Of a stretch of 64,000 nucleotides of DNA, positions 1 to 11,231 are shown piece after piece. The position numbers and the translations under genes were made by a program. Numbering within the stretch: the first letter of the stretch is position 1; every line of letters starts with the position of its first letter. The notes below the pieces were generated by a model. It saw only the letters and a list, made by a program, of their open reading frames with translations. It was not told where the DNA came from and did no database searches. This DNA is from a bacterium 0.1xD8-71 (lineage in GTDB: Bacteria > Bacillota > Clostridia > Lachnospirales > Lachnospiraceae), in the NCBI GenBank assembly GCA_003612405.1, contig RAYR01000003.1, positions 1-64,000 of the forward strand, given 5' to 3'.

Positions 1-1229
1 TTACAATCCTGATTCCTTCCGATCAGGCTCATGCTCTTAATTATATTACATCTAAATATAAAAGTTTTTTTCAGGTTACTATTTCTGAAATGATGGATCA
101 TACTTATGATATCGCTTTTATATTGGAAAAAGATGCAAAGAATAAAGACAATAACAACGCTTCTGTTCCAAAACCGGCTTACAATATCAATTATGAAAAT
201 GCCAATTTAAGTTTAAAATATAAATTTGATACCTTTGTAGTAGGCAGCAACAATAAACTGGCACATTCTGCTTCTCTTGCTGTGGCAGAATCACCGGGAG
301 AAGTATACAATCCACTCTATATATATGGAGGAGCAGGTTTAGGTAAAACACACCTGATGCACTCCATAGGACATTTCATTTTAGAAAGAAATCCTGAAAT
401 GAAGGTACTTTATGTTACTTCTGAAAACTTTACCAATGAAGTAATAGACTGTATCAGAAGCGGTGATGCCCTGAAAATGAATAAATTCCGTGAAAAATAC
501 CGCACAGTTGATGTCCTTATGATCGATGATATTCAATTTATCATAGGAAAAGAAAGTACACAGGAAGAATTCTTCCATACTTTTAATACCCTGCACGCCG
601 CCGGAAAGCAGATTATATTATCTTCCGATAAACCACCAAAAGATATGGAAACTCTGGAAGAAAGATTCCGTTCCCGGTTTGAATGGGGATTAATAGCAGA
701 TATTCAGCCGCCTGATTATGAGACAAGAATGGCTATCCTCAAAAAAAATGCTGAAAACTATAACAAAGAAATAGACGATGAAGTATTTAAATATATTGCT
801 GAAAACATCAAATCAAATATCAGAGAATTAGAAGGAGCCTTTAATAAAATCATTGCCTTTTCCAAATTAAATAAAGTAGATATTAATCTGGCATATGCGG
901 AAGAAGCATTAAAGGATGTGATATATCCTGATAAACCCAAAGAAATAACCCCTTATCTTATTATAGAAGTAGTTGCAGAACATTTTGGAGTAAGCCCTGA
1001 AGACATTACTTCCAAAAAAAGAAATTCTGAATTTGTTCAGCCAAGACAAGTAGTTATGTATCTTTGCAGGGAATTAATAGATACTTCACTAAATAATATA
1101 GGTAAGTTATTAGGAAAGAAAGATCATACTACCGTTATTCATGGAGTCAATAAGATAAAAGAAGAAATGACCACCAATGAAGAACTGAGAAACAAAGTAG
1201 ACATTATCAGAAAAAAAATTGTTCCTTAA
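1..1229 (+). CDS. dnaA: Chromosomal replication initiator DnaA (5' end outside window)
   Basis: DnaA is the AAA+ ATPase that binds DnaA boxes at oriC and opens the duplex to start replication. The frame is open from base 3 back to the window edge, so the first residues of domain I lie upstream; the internal ATG at 90 is not the true start. The visible part carries the Walker A loop GAGLGKTH (about 331-354), the Walker B segment with MIDDIQF (about 517-537), the arginine-finger/sensor region, and the C-terminal box-binding helix with KKDHTTVIHG (about 1116-1145). It ends just before a non-coding AT-rich stretch with DnaA boxes and dnaN, the usual Firmicutes order. Identity is certain; only the N-terminus is missing. 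Confidence 0.98.
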   Translation, partial: TILIPSDQAHALNYITSKYKSFFQVTISEMMDHTYDIAFILEKDAKNKDNNNASVPKPAYNINYENANLSLKYKFDTFVVGSNNKLAHSASLAVAESPGEVYNPLYIYGGAGLGKTHLMHSIGHFILERNPEMKVLYVTSENFTNEVIDCIRSGDALKMNKFREKYRTVDVLMIDDIQFIIGKESTQEEFFHTFNTLHAAGKQIILSSDKPPKDMETLEERFRSRFEWGLIADIQPPDYETRMAILKKNAENYNKEIDDEVFKYIAENIKSNIRELEGAFNKIIAFSKLNKVDINLAYAEEALKDVIYPDKPKEITPYLIIEVVAEHFGVSPEDITSKKRNSEFVQPRQVVMYLCRELIDTSLNNIGKLLGKKDHTTVIHGVNKIKEEMTTNEELRNKVDIIRKKIVP

Positions 1230-1545
1230 TATTAAGGATAAGTATTCACTCTTTTATCAACAATTCTTCAACACATGTTGTGAAACTGATGATTTTTGGT
1301 GTGAATTGACAATTATGTCATTTTTATCAGTAAAATTATGTTGTAGATAAGTTGAAAGTTATTATGAGGTTATACAAAGTTTTTCACAGCTTAATCGTTT
1401 TCATTTTGGTTGAAAAATAGTATAATAGATAAGGTTATGCACATATCAACAGCTATTATGATTAAGATTACTAAATAATTATTATATTAATAACCTATGA
1501 CGGCACAAAAAATATATCACAGTGAAGAAAGGAAGATATGCACAG
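1230..1545. other. Putative oriC segment between dnaA and dnaN
   Basis: This gene-free, AT-rich interval has several DnaA-box-like 9-mers. TTATGCACA (1435-1443) fits the TTATNCACA consensus exactly. Near matches are TTATCAACA (1254-1262), TGTAGATAA on the opposite sense (1342-1350), TTATACAAA (1370-1378) and TTTTTCACA (1380-1388). The position between dnaA and dnaN is where Firmicutes normally carry an origin or its dnaA-downstream half. A second half upstream of dnaA cannot be seen because the window starts inside dnaA. Confidence 0.75.
1398..1426 (+). promoter_or_regulatory. Probable dnaN promoter inside the origin region
   Basis: A perfect -10 hexamer TATAAT at 1421-1426 is preceded by TTTTCA at 1398-1403 with a 17-bp spacer. 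It faces dnaN, about 120 bp downstream, and DnaA-box-like sites flank it, so DnaA could influence it. The -35 box is only a 4/6 match. Confidence 0.5.
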
Positions 1546-2655
1546 ATGAAAATTGTATGTACGAAATCAAATCTTTTAACTGGGGTACAGACAGTATCGA
1601 AAGCTGTTCCTAACAAAACTACAATGTCTATTCTGGAATGTATCCTTATAGATACAAGAAACGGTGAAATTAAACTGACTGCCAATGATATGGAACTTGG
1701 TATCGAGACAACCATTGATGGAGAGATATTAGATAAAGGAATGATAGCACTTGATGCAAAGATATTTTTAGAGATTGTCAGAAAACTTCCTGATAATGAT
1801 ATCACCATCGAAACGAATGAAACTTATAAGACAACAATTACCTGTGAGAAAGCAAAATTTAATATTATTGGTAAATCAGGTGAAGATTTTTCCTATCTTC
1901 CTGATATAGAAAGAAACGATTCTGTCGTAATTTCACAGTTTACTTTAAAAGAAGTGATCAGACAGACAATTTTTTCTATTGCCGATAATGACAATAACAG
2001 ATTGATGACCGGTGAGTTGTTTGAAATTAATAATGATACATTAAAAGTAGTGTCTTTAGATGGTCATAGAATTTCCATCAGAAGAATTGATTTGAAAAAT
2101 TCTTATGCAGATAAGAAGGTAGTGGTTCCCGGCAAGACATTAAGTGAAGTAAGTAAGATTCTTTCCGGTGATATGGATAAAGATGTGAGTATTTTCTTTA
2201 CAGAAAAACATATTTTATTTGAGTTTGATAATACACTGGTAGTCTCCAGATTAATTGAAGGAGAGTATTTCAGAATCGATCAGATGCTTTCCAGTGATTA
2301 TGAAACAAAAGTTAAAATGAACAAAAAAGAACTGCTTGACTGTATTGACAGAGCTACTCTTCTTGTCAAAGAAGGGGATAAGAAACCTGTAATTATTAAC
2401 ATTACAGATTCTTCCATGCAGCTTAAGATGAATTCTACTGTAGGAAGTATGGATGAAGAAATTGACATTAAGAAAGAAGGCAAAGATTTGATGATAGGAT
2501 TTAATCCTAAATTTCTGATTGATGCGCTTCGTGTGATAGAAGATGAAGAGATTGATTTATACATGGTAAATCCAAAAGCTCCCTGTTTTATCAGAAATGT
2601 ACAGGAAAGTTATATTTATCTGATTCTGCCGGTTAATTTTACAACGGTCAGTTAG
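1546..2655 (+). CDS. dnaN: DNA polymerase III beta sliding clamp
   Basis: The beta clamp forms the ring that tethers the replicative polymerase to DNA. The protein begins MKIVCTKSNLLTGVQ, ends in the typical MVNPKAPCFIR...YLILPVNF region and is about 369 residues long, as expected for three clamp domains. The reading frame extends upstream to a GTG at 1522, but family alignment favours the ATG at 1546, preceded by AAAGGAAG at about 1528-1535. It follows the presumed origin and is followed 22 bp later by the S4-domain gene, so dnaN-S4-recF are probably co-transcribed. Confidence 0.97.
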   Translation: MKIVCTKSNLLTGVQTVSKAVPNKTTMSILECILIDTRNGEIKLTANDMELGIETTIDGEILDKGMIALDAKIFLEIVRKLPDNDITIETNETYKTTITCEKAKFNIIGKSGEDFSYLPDIERNDSVVISQFTLKEVIRQTIFSIADNDNNRLMTGELFEINNDTLKVVSLDGHRISIRRIDLKNSYADKKVVVPGKTLSEVSKILSGDMDKDVSIFFTEKHILFEFDNTLVVSRLIEGEYFRIDQMLSSDYETKVKMNKKELLDCIDRATLLVKEGDKKPVIINITDSSMQLKMNSTVGSMDEEIDIKKEGKDLMIGFNPKFLIDALRVIEDEEIDLYMVNPKAPCFIRNVQESYIYLILPVNFTTVS

Positions 2656-2677
2656 AAAGGTATAAAATATCAGTATC

Positions 2678-2887
2678 ATGGAAATAATAAAAATCAGGGA
2701 TGATTTCATCAAACTTGGCCAGATAATGAAATTAGCCGGGTTAGTACAATCTGGTGTGGAAGCAAAGATAGAGATACAGGAAGGCTTTGTCAAAGTCAAT
2801 GGTGAAGTAGAATTACAGCGCGGTAAGAAAATATATCCCGGTGATGTAATTGAGTTTGATGGACAACAGATTAAGGTAGAAAACTGA
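2678..2887 (+). CDS. yaaA: S4-domain RNA-binding protein (YaaA/RlbA type)
   Basis: This 69-residue protein consists almost entirely of one S4 RNA-binding fold: the segment around IKLGQIMKLAGLVQSG, then VKVNGEVELQRGKKIYPGD. Homologues sit between dnaN and recF in Bacillus (yaaA, also called rlbA) and in many clostridia, where a link to ribosome biogenesis has been proposed. The stop codon overlaps the recF start by one base (TGATG), which points to translational coupling. The family call is firm; the exact role is not shown by the sequence. Confidence 0.9.
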   Translation: MEIIKIRDDFIKLGQIMKLAGLVQSGVEAKIEIQEGFVKVNGEVELQRGKKIYPGDVIEFDGQQIKVEN

Positions 2888-3984
2888 TGATCATAAAATC
2901 ATTGGAACTGGCAGATTTTAGAAATTACGATTCTTTACATATTGATTTCAGTAAAGGAACAAATATCTTATATGGTGATAATGCCCAGGGTAAGACAAAT
3001 ATCCTGGAAGCAATCTATTTGTCTGCTACTACAAAATCACATAAAGGAAGCAAAGATAAAGATATTGTCAATTTTGATAAAGAAGAAGCCCATATCAGGA
3101 CTTATCTTGAAAAGGACAGTATGGAAATCAGAGTAGACATGCACCTTCGTAAGAATAAAACGAAGGGAATTGCTATTGACGGGCAAAAAATAAAAAAAGC
3201 TGCGGAACTTCTTGGATTATTAAATGTAGTATTTTTTTCCCCGGAAGATTTAAGTATTATTAAAAATGGACCGGCGGAAAGAAGAAGATTCGTGGATATG
3301 GAATTATGCCAGCTGGATCAGTTTTATCTTTATAATTTAAATCATTATAATAAAATAGTGAATCAGCGCAATAAGCTTTTGAAAGACATGTATTTTAATC
3401 CATCTCTAAGAGAAACGTTAAATATATGGGATTCTCAGCTTGTTTCTTTTGGAAGTAAGATTATCGAGAGAAGAAAGCTTTTTGTGGAACAGTTAAATGA
3501 TATTATCTATGATATTCACAATAAACTGTCCGGCGGAAAAGAAGAATTAAAAGTTAAGTATGAGCCTGATGTGGAGATTGCAGATTATGAACAGAATCTT
3601 CTGATGTGTCAGGATAAGGATGTAAAATTGAAACAGACTACGGTAGGGCCGCACAGAGACGATTTTTGTTTTATGGTGAAAGATGTGGATATCCGTAAGT
3701 TTGGATCCCAGGGACAGCAGAGAACTGCTGCATTGTCTCTTAAATTATCGGAAATAGAACTTGTGAAGAAAATAGCAAATGAAAACCCTGTTCTTCTTCT
3801 GGATGATGTCTTATCTGAACTTGATAGTCATAGACAGAATTATCTCTTAAGTACTATCGGAGATATTCAGACGATTATTACTTGTACAGGATTGGATGAA
3901 TTTGTAAATAACAGATTTGAGATTGATAAAGTTTTTCAGATAGAAAATGGAAAAATCATCAATAACTCTGACAGTGAAGCATAA
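2887..3984 (+). CDS. recF: DNA replication and repair protein RecF
   Basis: RecF is an SMC-like ABC ATPase that helps load RecA at single-strand gaps. Key signatures are visible: Walker A GDNAQGKTN near the N-terminus, the ABC signature FGSQGQQRTAALSL, and Walker B LLLDDVLSELD with the D-loop. The length of 365 residues is normal. It is coupled to the preceding S4 gene by a one-base overlap and followed 26 bp later by gyrB, which has its own strong AGGAGG ribosome site. Confidence 0.97.
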   Translation: MIIKSLELADFRNYDSLHIDFSKGTNILYGDNAQGKTNILEAIYLSATTKSHKGSKDKDIVNFDKEEAHIRTYLEKDSMEIRVDMHLRKNKTKGIAIDGQKIKKAAELLGLLNVVFFSPEDLSIIKNGPAERRRFVDMELCQLDQFYLYNLNHYNKIVNQRNKLLKDMYFNPSLRETLNIWDSQLVSFGSKIIERRKLFVEQLNDIIYDIHNKLSGGKEELKVKYEPDVEIADYEQNLLMCQDKDVKLKQTTVGPHRDDFCFMVKDVDIRKFGSQGQQRTAALSLKLSEIELVKKIANENPVLLLDDVLSELDSHRQNYLLSTIGDIQTIITCTGLDEFVNNRFEIDKVFQIENGKIINNSDSEA

Positions 3985-4001
3985 ACATTGGCACAAATTA
4001 G

Positions 4002-5927
<1,926 letters not shown>

Positions 5928-5930
5928 ATT

Positions 5931-5959
5931 TTGATATTATTTTGCACTTAAGTTATAAT
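5931..5959 (+). promoter_or_regulatory. Promoter for gyrA
   Basis: In the 57-bp gap between gyrB and gyrA, TTGATA (5931-5936) and a perfect TATAAT (5954-5959) are separated by 17 bp. This is a near-consensus sigma-A promoter placed to drive gyrA, which could therefore be transcribed independently of gyrB. Confidence 0.75.
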
Positions 5960-5984
5960 CTGAATGATTTAACGTGGAGGAAAG

Positions 5985-8495
5985 ATGGACGACCGAATTT
6001 TTGATAAGATAGAAGAAGTGGATCTGAAAAAGAAAATGGAAGATTCTTACATTGATTATGCCATGAGCGTTATTGCAGCCCGTGCGCTTCCCGATGTAAG
6101 AGACGGTTTAAAACCTGTACAGCGACGGGTTTTATATTCCATGATAGAATTAAATAACGGCCCGGACAAACCTCATAGAAAAAGTGCCCGTATTGTCGGT
6201 GATACCATGGGTAAATATCATCCCCATGGTGACAGTTCTATCTATGGTGCGCTCGTTAATATGGCACAGGAATGGTCCACAAGATATCCTTTGGTGGATG
6301 GTCATGGAAATTTTGGCTCCGTAGATGGTGACGGTGCTGCTGCCATGCGTTATACAGAGGCAAGGCTCAGTAAGATTTCCATGGAACTTCTTGCTGATAT
6401 TAATAAAAATACAGTAGATTTTGCGCCAAACTTTGATGATACGGAAAAAGAACCTACAGTGCTGCCAAGCCGTTATCCGAATCTTCTGGTAAACGGTACT
6501 TCCGGTATTGCCGTAGGAATGGCTACCAATATTCCTCCTCATAACTTAAGAGAAGTTACCAATGCGGTAATAAAAATTATCCAGAATCGTATTGAGGAGG
6601 ACCGTGAGACAGATATCGAAGAGATTTTACAAATCGTGAAAGCTCCTGATTTTCCTACCGGTGGTATTATTCTGGGTACCAGAGGTTCGGAGGAAGCTTA
6701 TCGGACCGGCCGCGGCAAGGTAAGGGTGCGTGCCGTCACAAATATTGAGACCATGTCCAATGGCAAAAGCCGTATTATTGTGACGGAACTTCCCTATATG
6801 GTCAATAAGGCCAATTTAATTTTAAAGATTGCAGATCTTGTGAAATTAAAGAAAATTGACGGCATTACAGACCTGCGGGATGAGACAAACCGTGAAGGTA
6901 TGCGTATTGTTATTGAACTCCGTAAAGATGCCAATGCCAATGTTATCTTAAATCAGCTTTATAAACATACCCAGCTTCAGGATTCTTTCGGTGTGATTAT
7001 GCTGGCGCTTGTGAATAATGAGCCGAAGGTTATGAATCTTCTGGATATGCTTACTTATTACTTAAAGCATCAGGAAGATGTGGTGACCAGAAGAACAAAA
7101 TACGATCTTGATAAGGCGGAAGAAAGAGATCATATTTTGCAGGGTTTACTGATTGCCTTAGACCATATTGATGAAGTCATCCAGATTATCAGAAGCAGTC
7201 AGACAACACAGATTGCCAAAGAAAGGTTAATTGAAAGGTTTGAATTTTCTGAGGCCCAGGCTCAGGCGATTGTGGATATGCGTCTGCGTGCATTGACAGG
7301 TCTGGAAAGAGAGAAGCTTGAGAACGAACATAAAGAATTGATGGCAAAGATTGCAGAATTAAAGGCAATTCTTGCGGATGAGAAATTACTTCTTGGTGTG
7401 ATCAGGGATGAAATGCTTGTGACTGCCGAGAAATACGGTGATGACAGAAGAAGTCAGATTGGATTTGATGTCTATGATATCAATATGGAAGATCTGATTC
7501 CCAGGGATAATACTGTCATTGCCATGACCAGTCTCGGTTATATCAAGCGTATGACAGTTGATAATTTTAAATCCCAGAACCGCGGCGGTAAAGGTATTAA
7601 AGGGATGCAGACGATTGAGGAAGATTATATTGAAGATCTTCTGATGACTACAACGCATCATTATCTCATGTTCTTTACCAATTACGGAAGAGTATACCGC
7701 CTGAAAGCGTATGAAATTCCGGAAGCCAGCCGGACAGCCAGAGGGATTGCCATTGTTAATATTCTTCAGCTTAATCCGGGTGAAAAGATATCGGCCATGA
7801 TACCGATTAAGGATTATGAAGATAATAAGAATCTCTTTATGGTTACGAAGAAAGGTATCGTGAAAAAGACTCCTGTTATGGAATTTTCCAATGTCAGGAA
7901 AAACGGTCTGGCAGCGATTAACCTGCGGGAAGATGATGAACTGATAGAAGTAAAGAATACTTCCAGTGATACGGAAATTTTTCTGGTGACAAGACAGGGC
8001 ATGTGTATACGTTTTAAAGAGACAGATGTGAGACCTACGGGAAGAACTTCCATGGGTGTTATTGGTATGAATCTGTCAGACGATGATGAAATTGTGGGTA
8101 TGCAGTTGGATCACCAGGGAGATTCTCTTCTGATTGTATCAGAAAATGGTATGGGTAAACGCACTTATTTAGAGGAATTTACCATACAGAAACGCGGCGG
8201 TAAAGGATTAAAGTGTTATAAGATTACTGAGAAAACGGGTTACGTGGTGGGTGTTAAGGCTGTTAATGACGATCATGAGATTATGATGATCACAGATGGC
8301 GGTATCATTATTCAGCTTCGTATGGATGAGATTTCCACCTTAAAGAGAATTACATCCGGTGTGAAGATGATTAATCTGGATGAGGGAACAAAGGTTGCAA
8401 AGATTGCCAAAGTCCGGGAAAAAATCAGTAATGGCGAAGAAGAATTTGAAAATATTGATGACGCTATGGAAGATATTTCGGAGGAAGAGCAGTAA
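5985..8495 (+). CDS. gyrA: DNA gyrase subunit A
   Basis: GyrA is the DNA-breaking and rejoining subunit of gyrase. The N-terminal winged-helix/tower part includes [17 protein letters not shown] (the quinolone-resistance region) and the catalytic tyrosine in AAMRYTEAR. The C-terminal half has the repeated beta-pinwheel blades, including a GyrA-box-like [11 protein letters not shown]. The length of 836 residues is typical. At the position matching E. coli Ser83 the residue is Ser; at the position matching Asp87 it is Gly, which may be natural variation in this lineage. GGAGG precedes the ATG. Confidence 0.98.
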   Translation: MDDRIFDKIEEVDLKKKMEDSYIDYAMSVIAARALPDVRDGLKPVQRRVLYSMIELNNGPDKPHRKSARIVGDTMGKYHPHGDSSIYGALVNMAQEWSTRYPLVDGHGNFGSVDGDGAAAMRYTEARLSKISMELLADINKNTVDFAPNFDDTEKEPTVLPSRYPNLLVNGTSGIAVGMATNIPPHNLREVTNAVIKIIQNRIEEDRETDIEEILQIVKAPDFPTGGIILGTRGSEEAYRTGRGKVRVRAVTNIETMSNGKSRIIVTELPYMVNKANLILKIADLVKLKKIDGITDLRDETNREGMRIVIELRKDANANVILNQLYKHTQLQDSFGVIMLALVNNEPKVMNLLDMLTYYLKHQEDVVTRRTKYDLDKAEERDHILQGLLIALDHIDEVIQIIRSSQTTQIAKERLIERFEFSEAQAQAIVDMRLRALTGLEREKLENEHKELMAKIAELKAILADEKLLLGVIRDEMLVTAEKYGDDRRSQIGFDVYDINMEDLIPRDNTVIAMTSLGYIKRMTVDNFKSQNRGGKGIKGMQTIEEDYIEDLLMTTTHHYLMFFTNYGRVYRLKAYEIPEASRTARGIAIVNILQLNPGEKISAMIPIKDYEDNKNLFMVTKKGIVKKTPVMEFSNVRKNGLAAINLREDDELIEVKNTSSDTEIFLVTRQGMCIRFKETDVRPTGRTSMGVIGMNLSDDDEIVGMQLDHQGDSLLIVSENGMGKRTYLEEFTIQKRGGKGLKCYKITEKTGYVVGVKAVNDDHEIMMITDGGIIIQLRMDEISTLKRITSGVKMINLDEGTKVAKIAKVREKISNGEEEFENIDDAMEDISEEEQ

Positions 8496-8509
8496 AAGTC
8501 TGATCAAAT

Positions 8510-9379
8510 ATGAAAGATTATAAAATAGCAGTAATCGGTGATATACACAGTAATCATATTGGTTTGGAAAGATGTATTGGACATGCTCTTGAAAGAGATG
8601 TGGATGAATTTCTTTTCCTGGGAGATTACATCAGCGACTGTGCCTATCCTCAGAAAACCATGCAGATTATTTATGAGATGGATCATAATTATCCCTGCAT
8701 CTTTATCAGAGGTAACAGAGAAGATTATATGCTGGATTATCGAAAAAATCCTCAGAAAAACTGGACTTATTCTTCTGCCAGCGGTAGTCTTCTCTACACT
8801 TATGATAATTTGACGGAACGTGATTTTCAGTTTTTTGAAAAGATTGGAATTGCTGGATATTATGAGAGAAAAGGATTGAAACCTTTTCGTTATTGTCATG
8901 GATCTTTGACTCGTTCCAATGAGATATTGGAGCCGGATGCGGACAATACCGTACAGATTATGAAAAATCTGGATGTTGATTTTCTGGTTTCCGGTCATGT
9001 ACATTTTCAGGAAGAGAAACTGTATGATAGCAAGAAAATATTTCATCCCGGAGCAGTAGGTATTTCCTGGTTTTTTGATGGTAAGACACAATATATGATA
9101 CTGCATGGCACGCAATATGGCTGGGAAGGGGAATTTTTTCAACTGGAATATGATGTGGAAAGCGTCGTGAAAGAATTTGAAACTTCCGGTCTCAATCAGA
9201 AAGCACCTTATTGGTCTAAGATTAATATTCATACCCTGCGCACAGGGATAGACAAAAATAGCGATTGTCTGCGTCTTGCCATGAAATTGTGTAAGGAGGA
9301 AACAGGAATCGTATCCTGGCCTGACATTCCGGAAAAATATTGGCAGCAGGCAGTGAAAGAATTTGGAATAGACGATTAA
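8510..9379 (+). CDS. Calcineurin-like metallophosphoesterase
   Basis: A 289-residue cytoplasmic enzyme of the two-metal phosphoesterase superfamily. The ordered motifs are GDIHSN near residue 9, GDYISD near 39, GNRE near 71, CHGS near 130, GHVHFQ near 163 and HPGAVG near 181. This pattern resembles YfcE/YmdB-type phosphodiesterases, but the roughly 100-residue C-terminal extension is not diagnostic and the substrate is unknown. It starts 14 bp after gyrA with only a weak ribosome site, so it may be read from the gyrA transcript. A hairpin terminator follows directly. Confidence 0.85.
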   Translation: MKDYKIAVIGDIHSNHIGLERCIGHALERDVDEFLFLGDYISDCAYPQKTMQIIYEMDHNYPCIFIRGNREDYMLDYRKNPQKNWTYSSASGSLLYTYDNLTERDFQFFEKIGIAGYYERKGLKPFRYCHGSLTRSNEILEPDADNTVQIMKNLDVDFLVSGHVHFQEEKLYDSKKIFHPGAVGISWFFDGKTQYMILHGTQYGWEGEFFQLEYDVESVVKEFETSGLNQKAPYWSKINIHTLRTGIDKNSDCLRLAMKLCKEETGIVSWPDIPEKYWQQAVKEFGIDD

Positions 9380-9416
9380 AAACAGTCCTTCTGGAAATTC
9401 GGAGGGACTGTTTTTT
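9380..9416. terminator. Bidirectional terminator after the phosphoesterase
   Basis: The inverted arms ACAGTCCTTC and GAGGGACTGT (about 9 of 10 paired) flank a short loop. T-runs lie on the right for the + strand and on the left for the - strand. It sits between two convergent genes, the phosphoesterase (+) and an XRE regulator (-). Confidence 0.8.
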
Positions 9417-9441
9417 ATGTTTGTTGGTTTTTTGATTAATA

Positions 9442-10380
9442 TTAAGATTCTTCTTCATTATTATTTCTGTCAATAATAGTTGCAATGATACCACAGAAAA
9501 TCCCAAAAATCGGATAAACCACCCATGCTATTTTCCATAGATTTCCAATATATCCACAAGCAAGAAATATCATTGTTGCTACCATCATAATACATCCGCA
9601 GTACAATCCTTTTTTCTTATCGTTTTTATAAGTCTGGGAATTGTGATCCTGCATGAGATTATAGTGTTTAATGTTATATTTACTGCCCTGCGTACCAGCA
9701 TAGACAAATAATATCACTGCAATGGTTACGCATAATAAGAATACACTGCTCATGAGATCTTCCAGATTAATTTTGTTTTTCCCTATATATTCGGGAAGAG
9801 TAATTGCTTCAGTCCCCATCATAATGATTAATCCTACAATAATTAATACAACACCCGAAGTAATTAAAATAATATTTTTCTTATGAAAATTGTCTTTTTC
9901 TTCTTCTGAATAAAAATCCTCAATAAAAGGATGCTTTTTGGCAAAGTAGCTGTCCTGTAATCCTGTCACAATAAAAATTGCCACCGCTGCTACCACAAAT
10001 AGAAAAAATACAATGGTAGAAATCATATCTGTGTCCAAACCCTCTCTTTTTGGCAGTACTGTACTTAAGAAAGCGCACATTGTCAATCCAAAAAGAATGA
10101 GTCCCACACCGGCTGTGATCCATTTACTGAATTGATTTTTATGTTGGTCATAATGATTCTTATCTTCCACATACTGAGTGCTGATATCTTTCTGCATCAG
10201 ATCATCTAAAGTACAATGAAATAAGTTTGTCATCTGTAATAATTTATCTGTCTCCGGATAAGTGGTATCCGATTCCCATTTGGAGACAGACTGGCGGGAT
10301 ACTTCCAATAGCTCCGCAAGTTGTTCCTGTGTTATATCTTTCTGTTTTCTTAAAAACTGTAAATTTTGTCCTAAACTCAT
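9442..10380 (-). CDS. XRE-family regulator with membrane-spanning C-terminal half
   Basis: Residues 1-60 form a Cro/C1-type helix-turn-helix (QEQLAELLEVSRQSVSKWES). The remaining ~250 residues hold several hydrophobic segments (about 85-110, 120-140, 175-190, 210-235 and 265-300), so this is a membrane-tethered regulator. The HTH is clearly related to that of the regulator at 17156-17887 (shared VSRQxVSKWE, YPETxK), and both genes share an upstream DNA element. Ligand and targets are unknown; local or self-regulation is the likeliest role. AACCTCC on the + strand just upstream gives a good GGAGG ribosome site. Confidence 0.85.
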   Translation of the reverse strand: MSLGQNLQFLRKQKDITQEQLAELLEVSRQSVSKWESDTTYPETDKLLQMTNLFHCTLDDLMQKDISTQYVEDKNHYDQHKNQFSKWITAGVGLILFGLTMCAFLSTVLPKREGLDTDMISTIVFFLFVVAAVAIFIVTGLQDSYFAKKHPFIEDFYSEEEKDNFHKKNIILITSGVVLIIVGLIIMMGTEAITLPEYIGKNKINLEDLMSSVFLLCVTIAVILFVYAGTQGSKYNIKHYNLMQDHNSQTYKNDKKKGLYCGCIMMVATMIFLACGYIGNLWKIAWVVYPIFGIFCGIIATIIDRNNNEEES

Positions 10381-10424
10381 AATAAACCTCCATCTTATAA
10401 ATTTTCATGTAAAACTGTGCCGGT

Positions 10425-10456
10425 CACATATACCGTATGTCGCTTCGGTATGTGTG
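10425..10456 (-). promoter_or_regulatory. Hairpin in the leader of the XRE gene
   Basis: An 11-bp stem (CACATATACCG, 10425-10435, against CGGTATGTGTG, 10446-10456, with one G-T pair) encloses a 10-nt loop about 45 bp before the XRE start. There is no T-run on the coding side, so an operator or a leader RNA structure is likelier than a terminator. Confidence 0.45.
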
Positions 10457-10524
10457 TATTGTATAAAAACATGGATGTAAATTCTATCAATCTGATGTTG
10501 CTTTTGAATATTTTCATGTAAAGA

Positions 10525-10560
10525 TCAGGTTGCATCCCGTGTTTATGCGGGTTTTTCTTT
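10525..10560. promoter_or_regulatory. Shared dyad element upstream of XRE gene (copy A)
   Basis: TCAGGTTGCATCC followed by TGCGGGT and a T-rich run recurs almost identically at about 17967-18000, before the other membrane-tailed XRE gene. It could be a common operator for these paralogous regulators, or a small terminator for a + strand transcript because a T-run follows. Confidence 0.45.
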
Positions 10561-10865
10561 CATAATGATAACATATAATGATTAAATTTCAATGACAGTC
10601 TTTTTAATTTATAAATATAGTTCATATCACTTTTTAGAATATATTTTACATTTCTTGCTTTTTATATCAGAAAATGTTATAGTACCTGTAACTTCAATAT
10701 CGTGTTCATTCATACGATATATAACTTTCGGCATCGCTGGAAGATGAATGAGGCAAATCGCCTCTAATTTACCAACTTTCAACTGACAGATAAGGTTTAA
10801 AATCTTATGTTGTTTCCCTATGTTTTCTTACCTTCTCTGTTCTACTCAACAGCAAAGGAGCTAAT

Positions 10866-11212
10866 ATGTGCAAAGAAAACAGAACAATTATTGACAACTC
10901 ACAATTTCGTGACAGCAGCAGTAAATTAATTTTTGGCGATAATATCCTAAGTTGCCAGTTTTTCAGGGATTATGCAGATATGGAGATTCTTCGTAATATT
11001 CAGCCGGAAGATATGGAAGCATTTGCTAATTTACCGGATGAGCAGGTGAATGAGATTCTTAAGGATACGCCGGAATACCTTTTTTCAGACAGATCTGTAA
11101 AATGTCCTTAAGAAAATGTTCTGATAAAGAAATAGAAGATTACCTGATTCAGAATTTTTCTATCACAAGAGAAGAAGCGATGGAAGAAATCGGGAAGTTG
11201 TATGAGGATTGA
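10866..11212 (+). pseudogene. Decayed Rpn/PD-(D/E)XK transposase-like gene
   Basis: An 81-residue frame with a good AAAGGAG site starts at 10866. Its segment around FGDNILSCQFFRDYADMEILRNIQPEDMEA resembles, from memory, the N-terminus of Rpn-family PD-(D/E)XK nuclease 'transposases' common in Lachnospiraceae. It then jumps to tail-like sequence (LPDEQVNEILKDTPEYL) without the nuclease core. A second 36-residue frame (11102-11212, ending EEIGKLYED) overlaps in another frame. The picture is of a full gene (~300 residues) reduced by an internal deletion and a frameshift. The family assignment rests on recall and needs a search. Confidence 0.4.
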
Positions 11213-11228
11213 CTTTATGTCAATCCTC
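11204..11228. terminator. Perfect 10-bp hairpin between convergent genes
   Basis: GAGGATTGAC (11204-11213) and GTCAATCCTC (11219-11228) are exact inverted repeats with a 5-nt loop. The hairpin overlaps the end of the Rpn remnant and lies 3 bp from the stop of the - strand flavin reductase gene. Neither side has a strong T-run, so termination is probable but unproven. Confidence 0.5.
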
Positions 11229-11231
11229 AAA

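Larger units (their letters stand above)
10381..10865. other. 485-bp intergenic region with two dyad elements
   Basis: No gene is supported here. It holds the promoter side of the - strand XRE gene, a long hairpin (10425-10456), and the TCAGGTTGCA element (10525-10560) also found before the second XRE gene. The right part, about 10620-10860, is AT-rich and shows no clear gene. It may be the leader of the decayed Rpn-like gene that follows. Confidence 0.6.
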
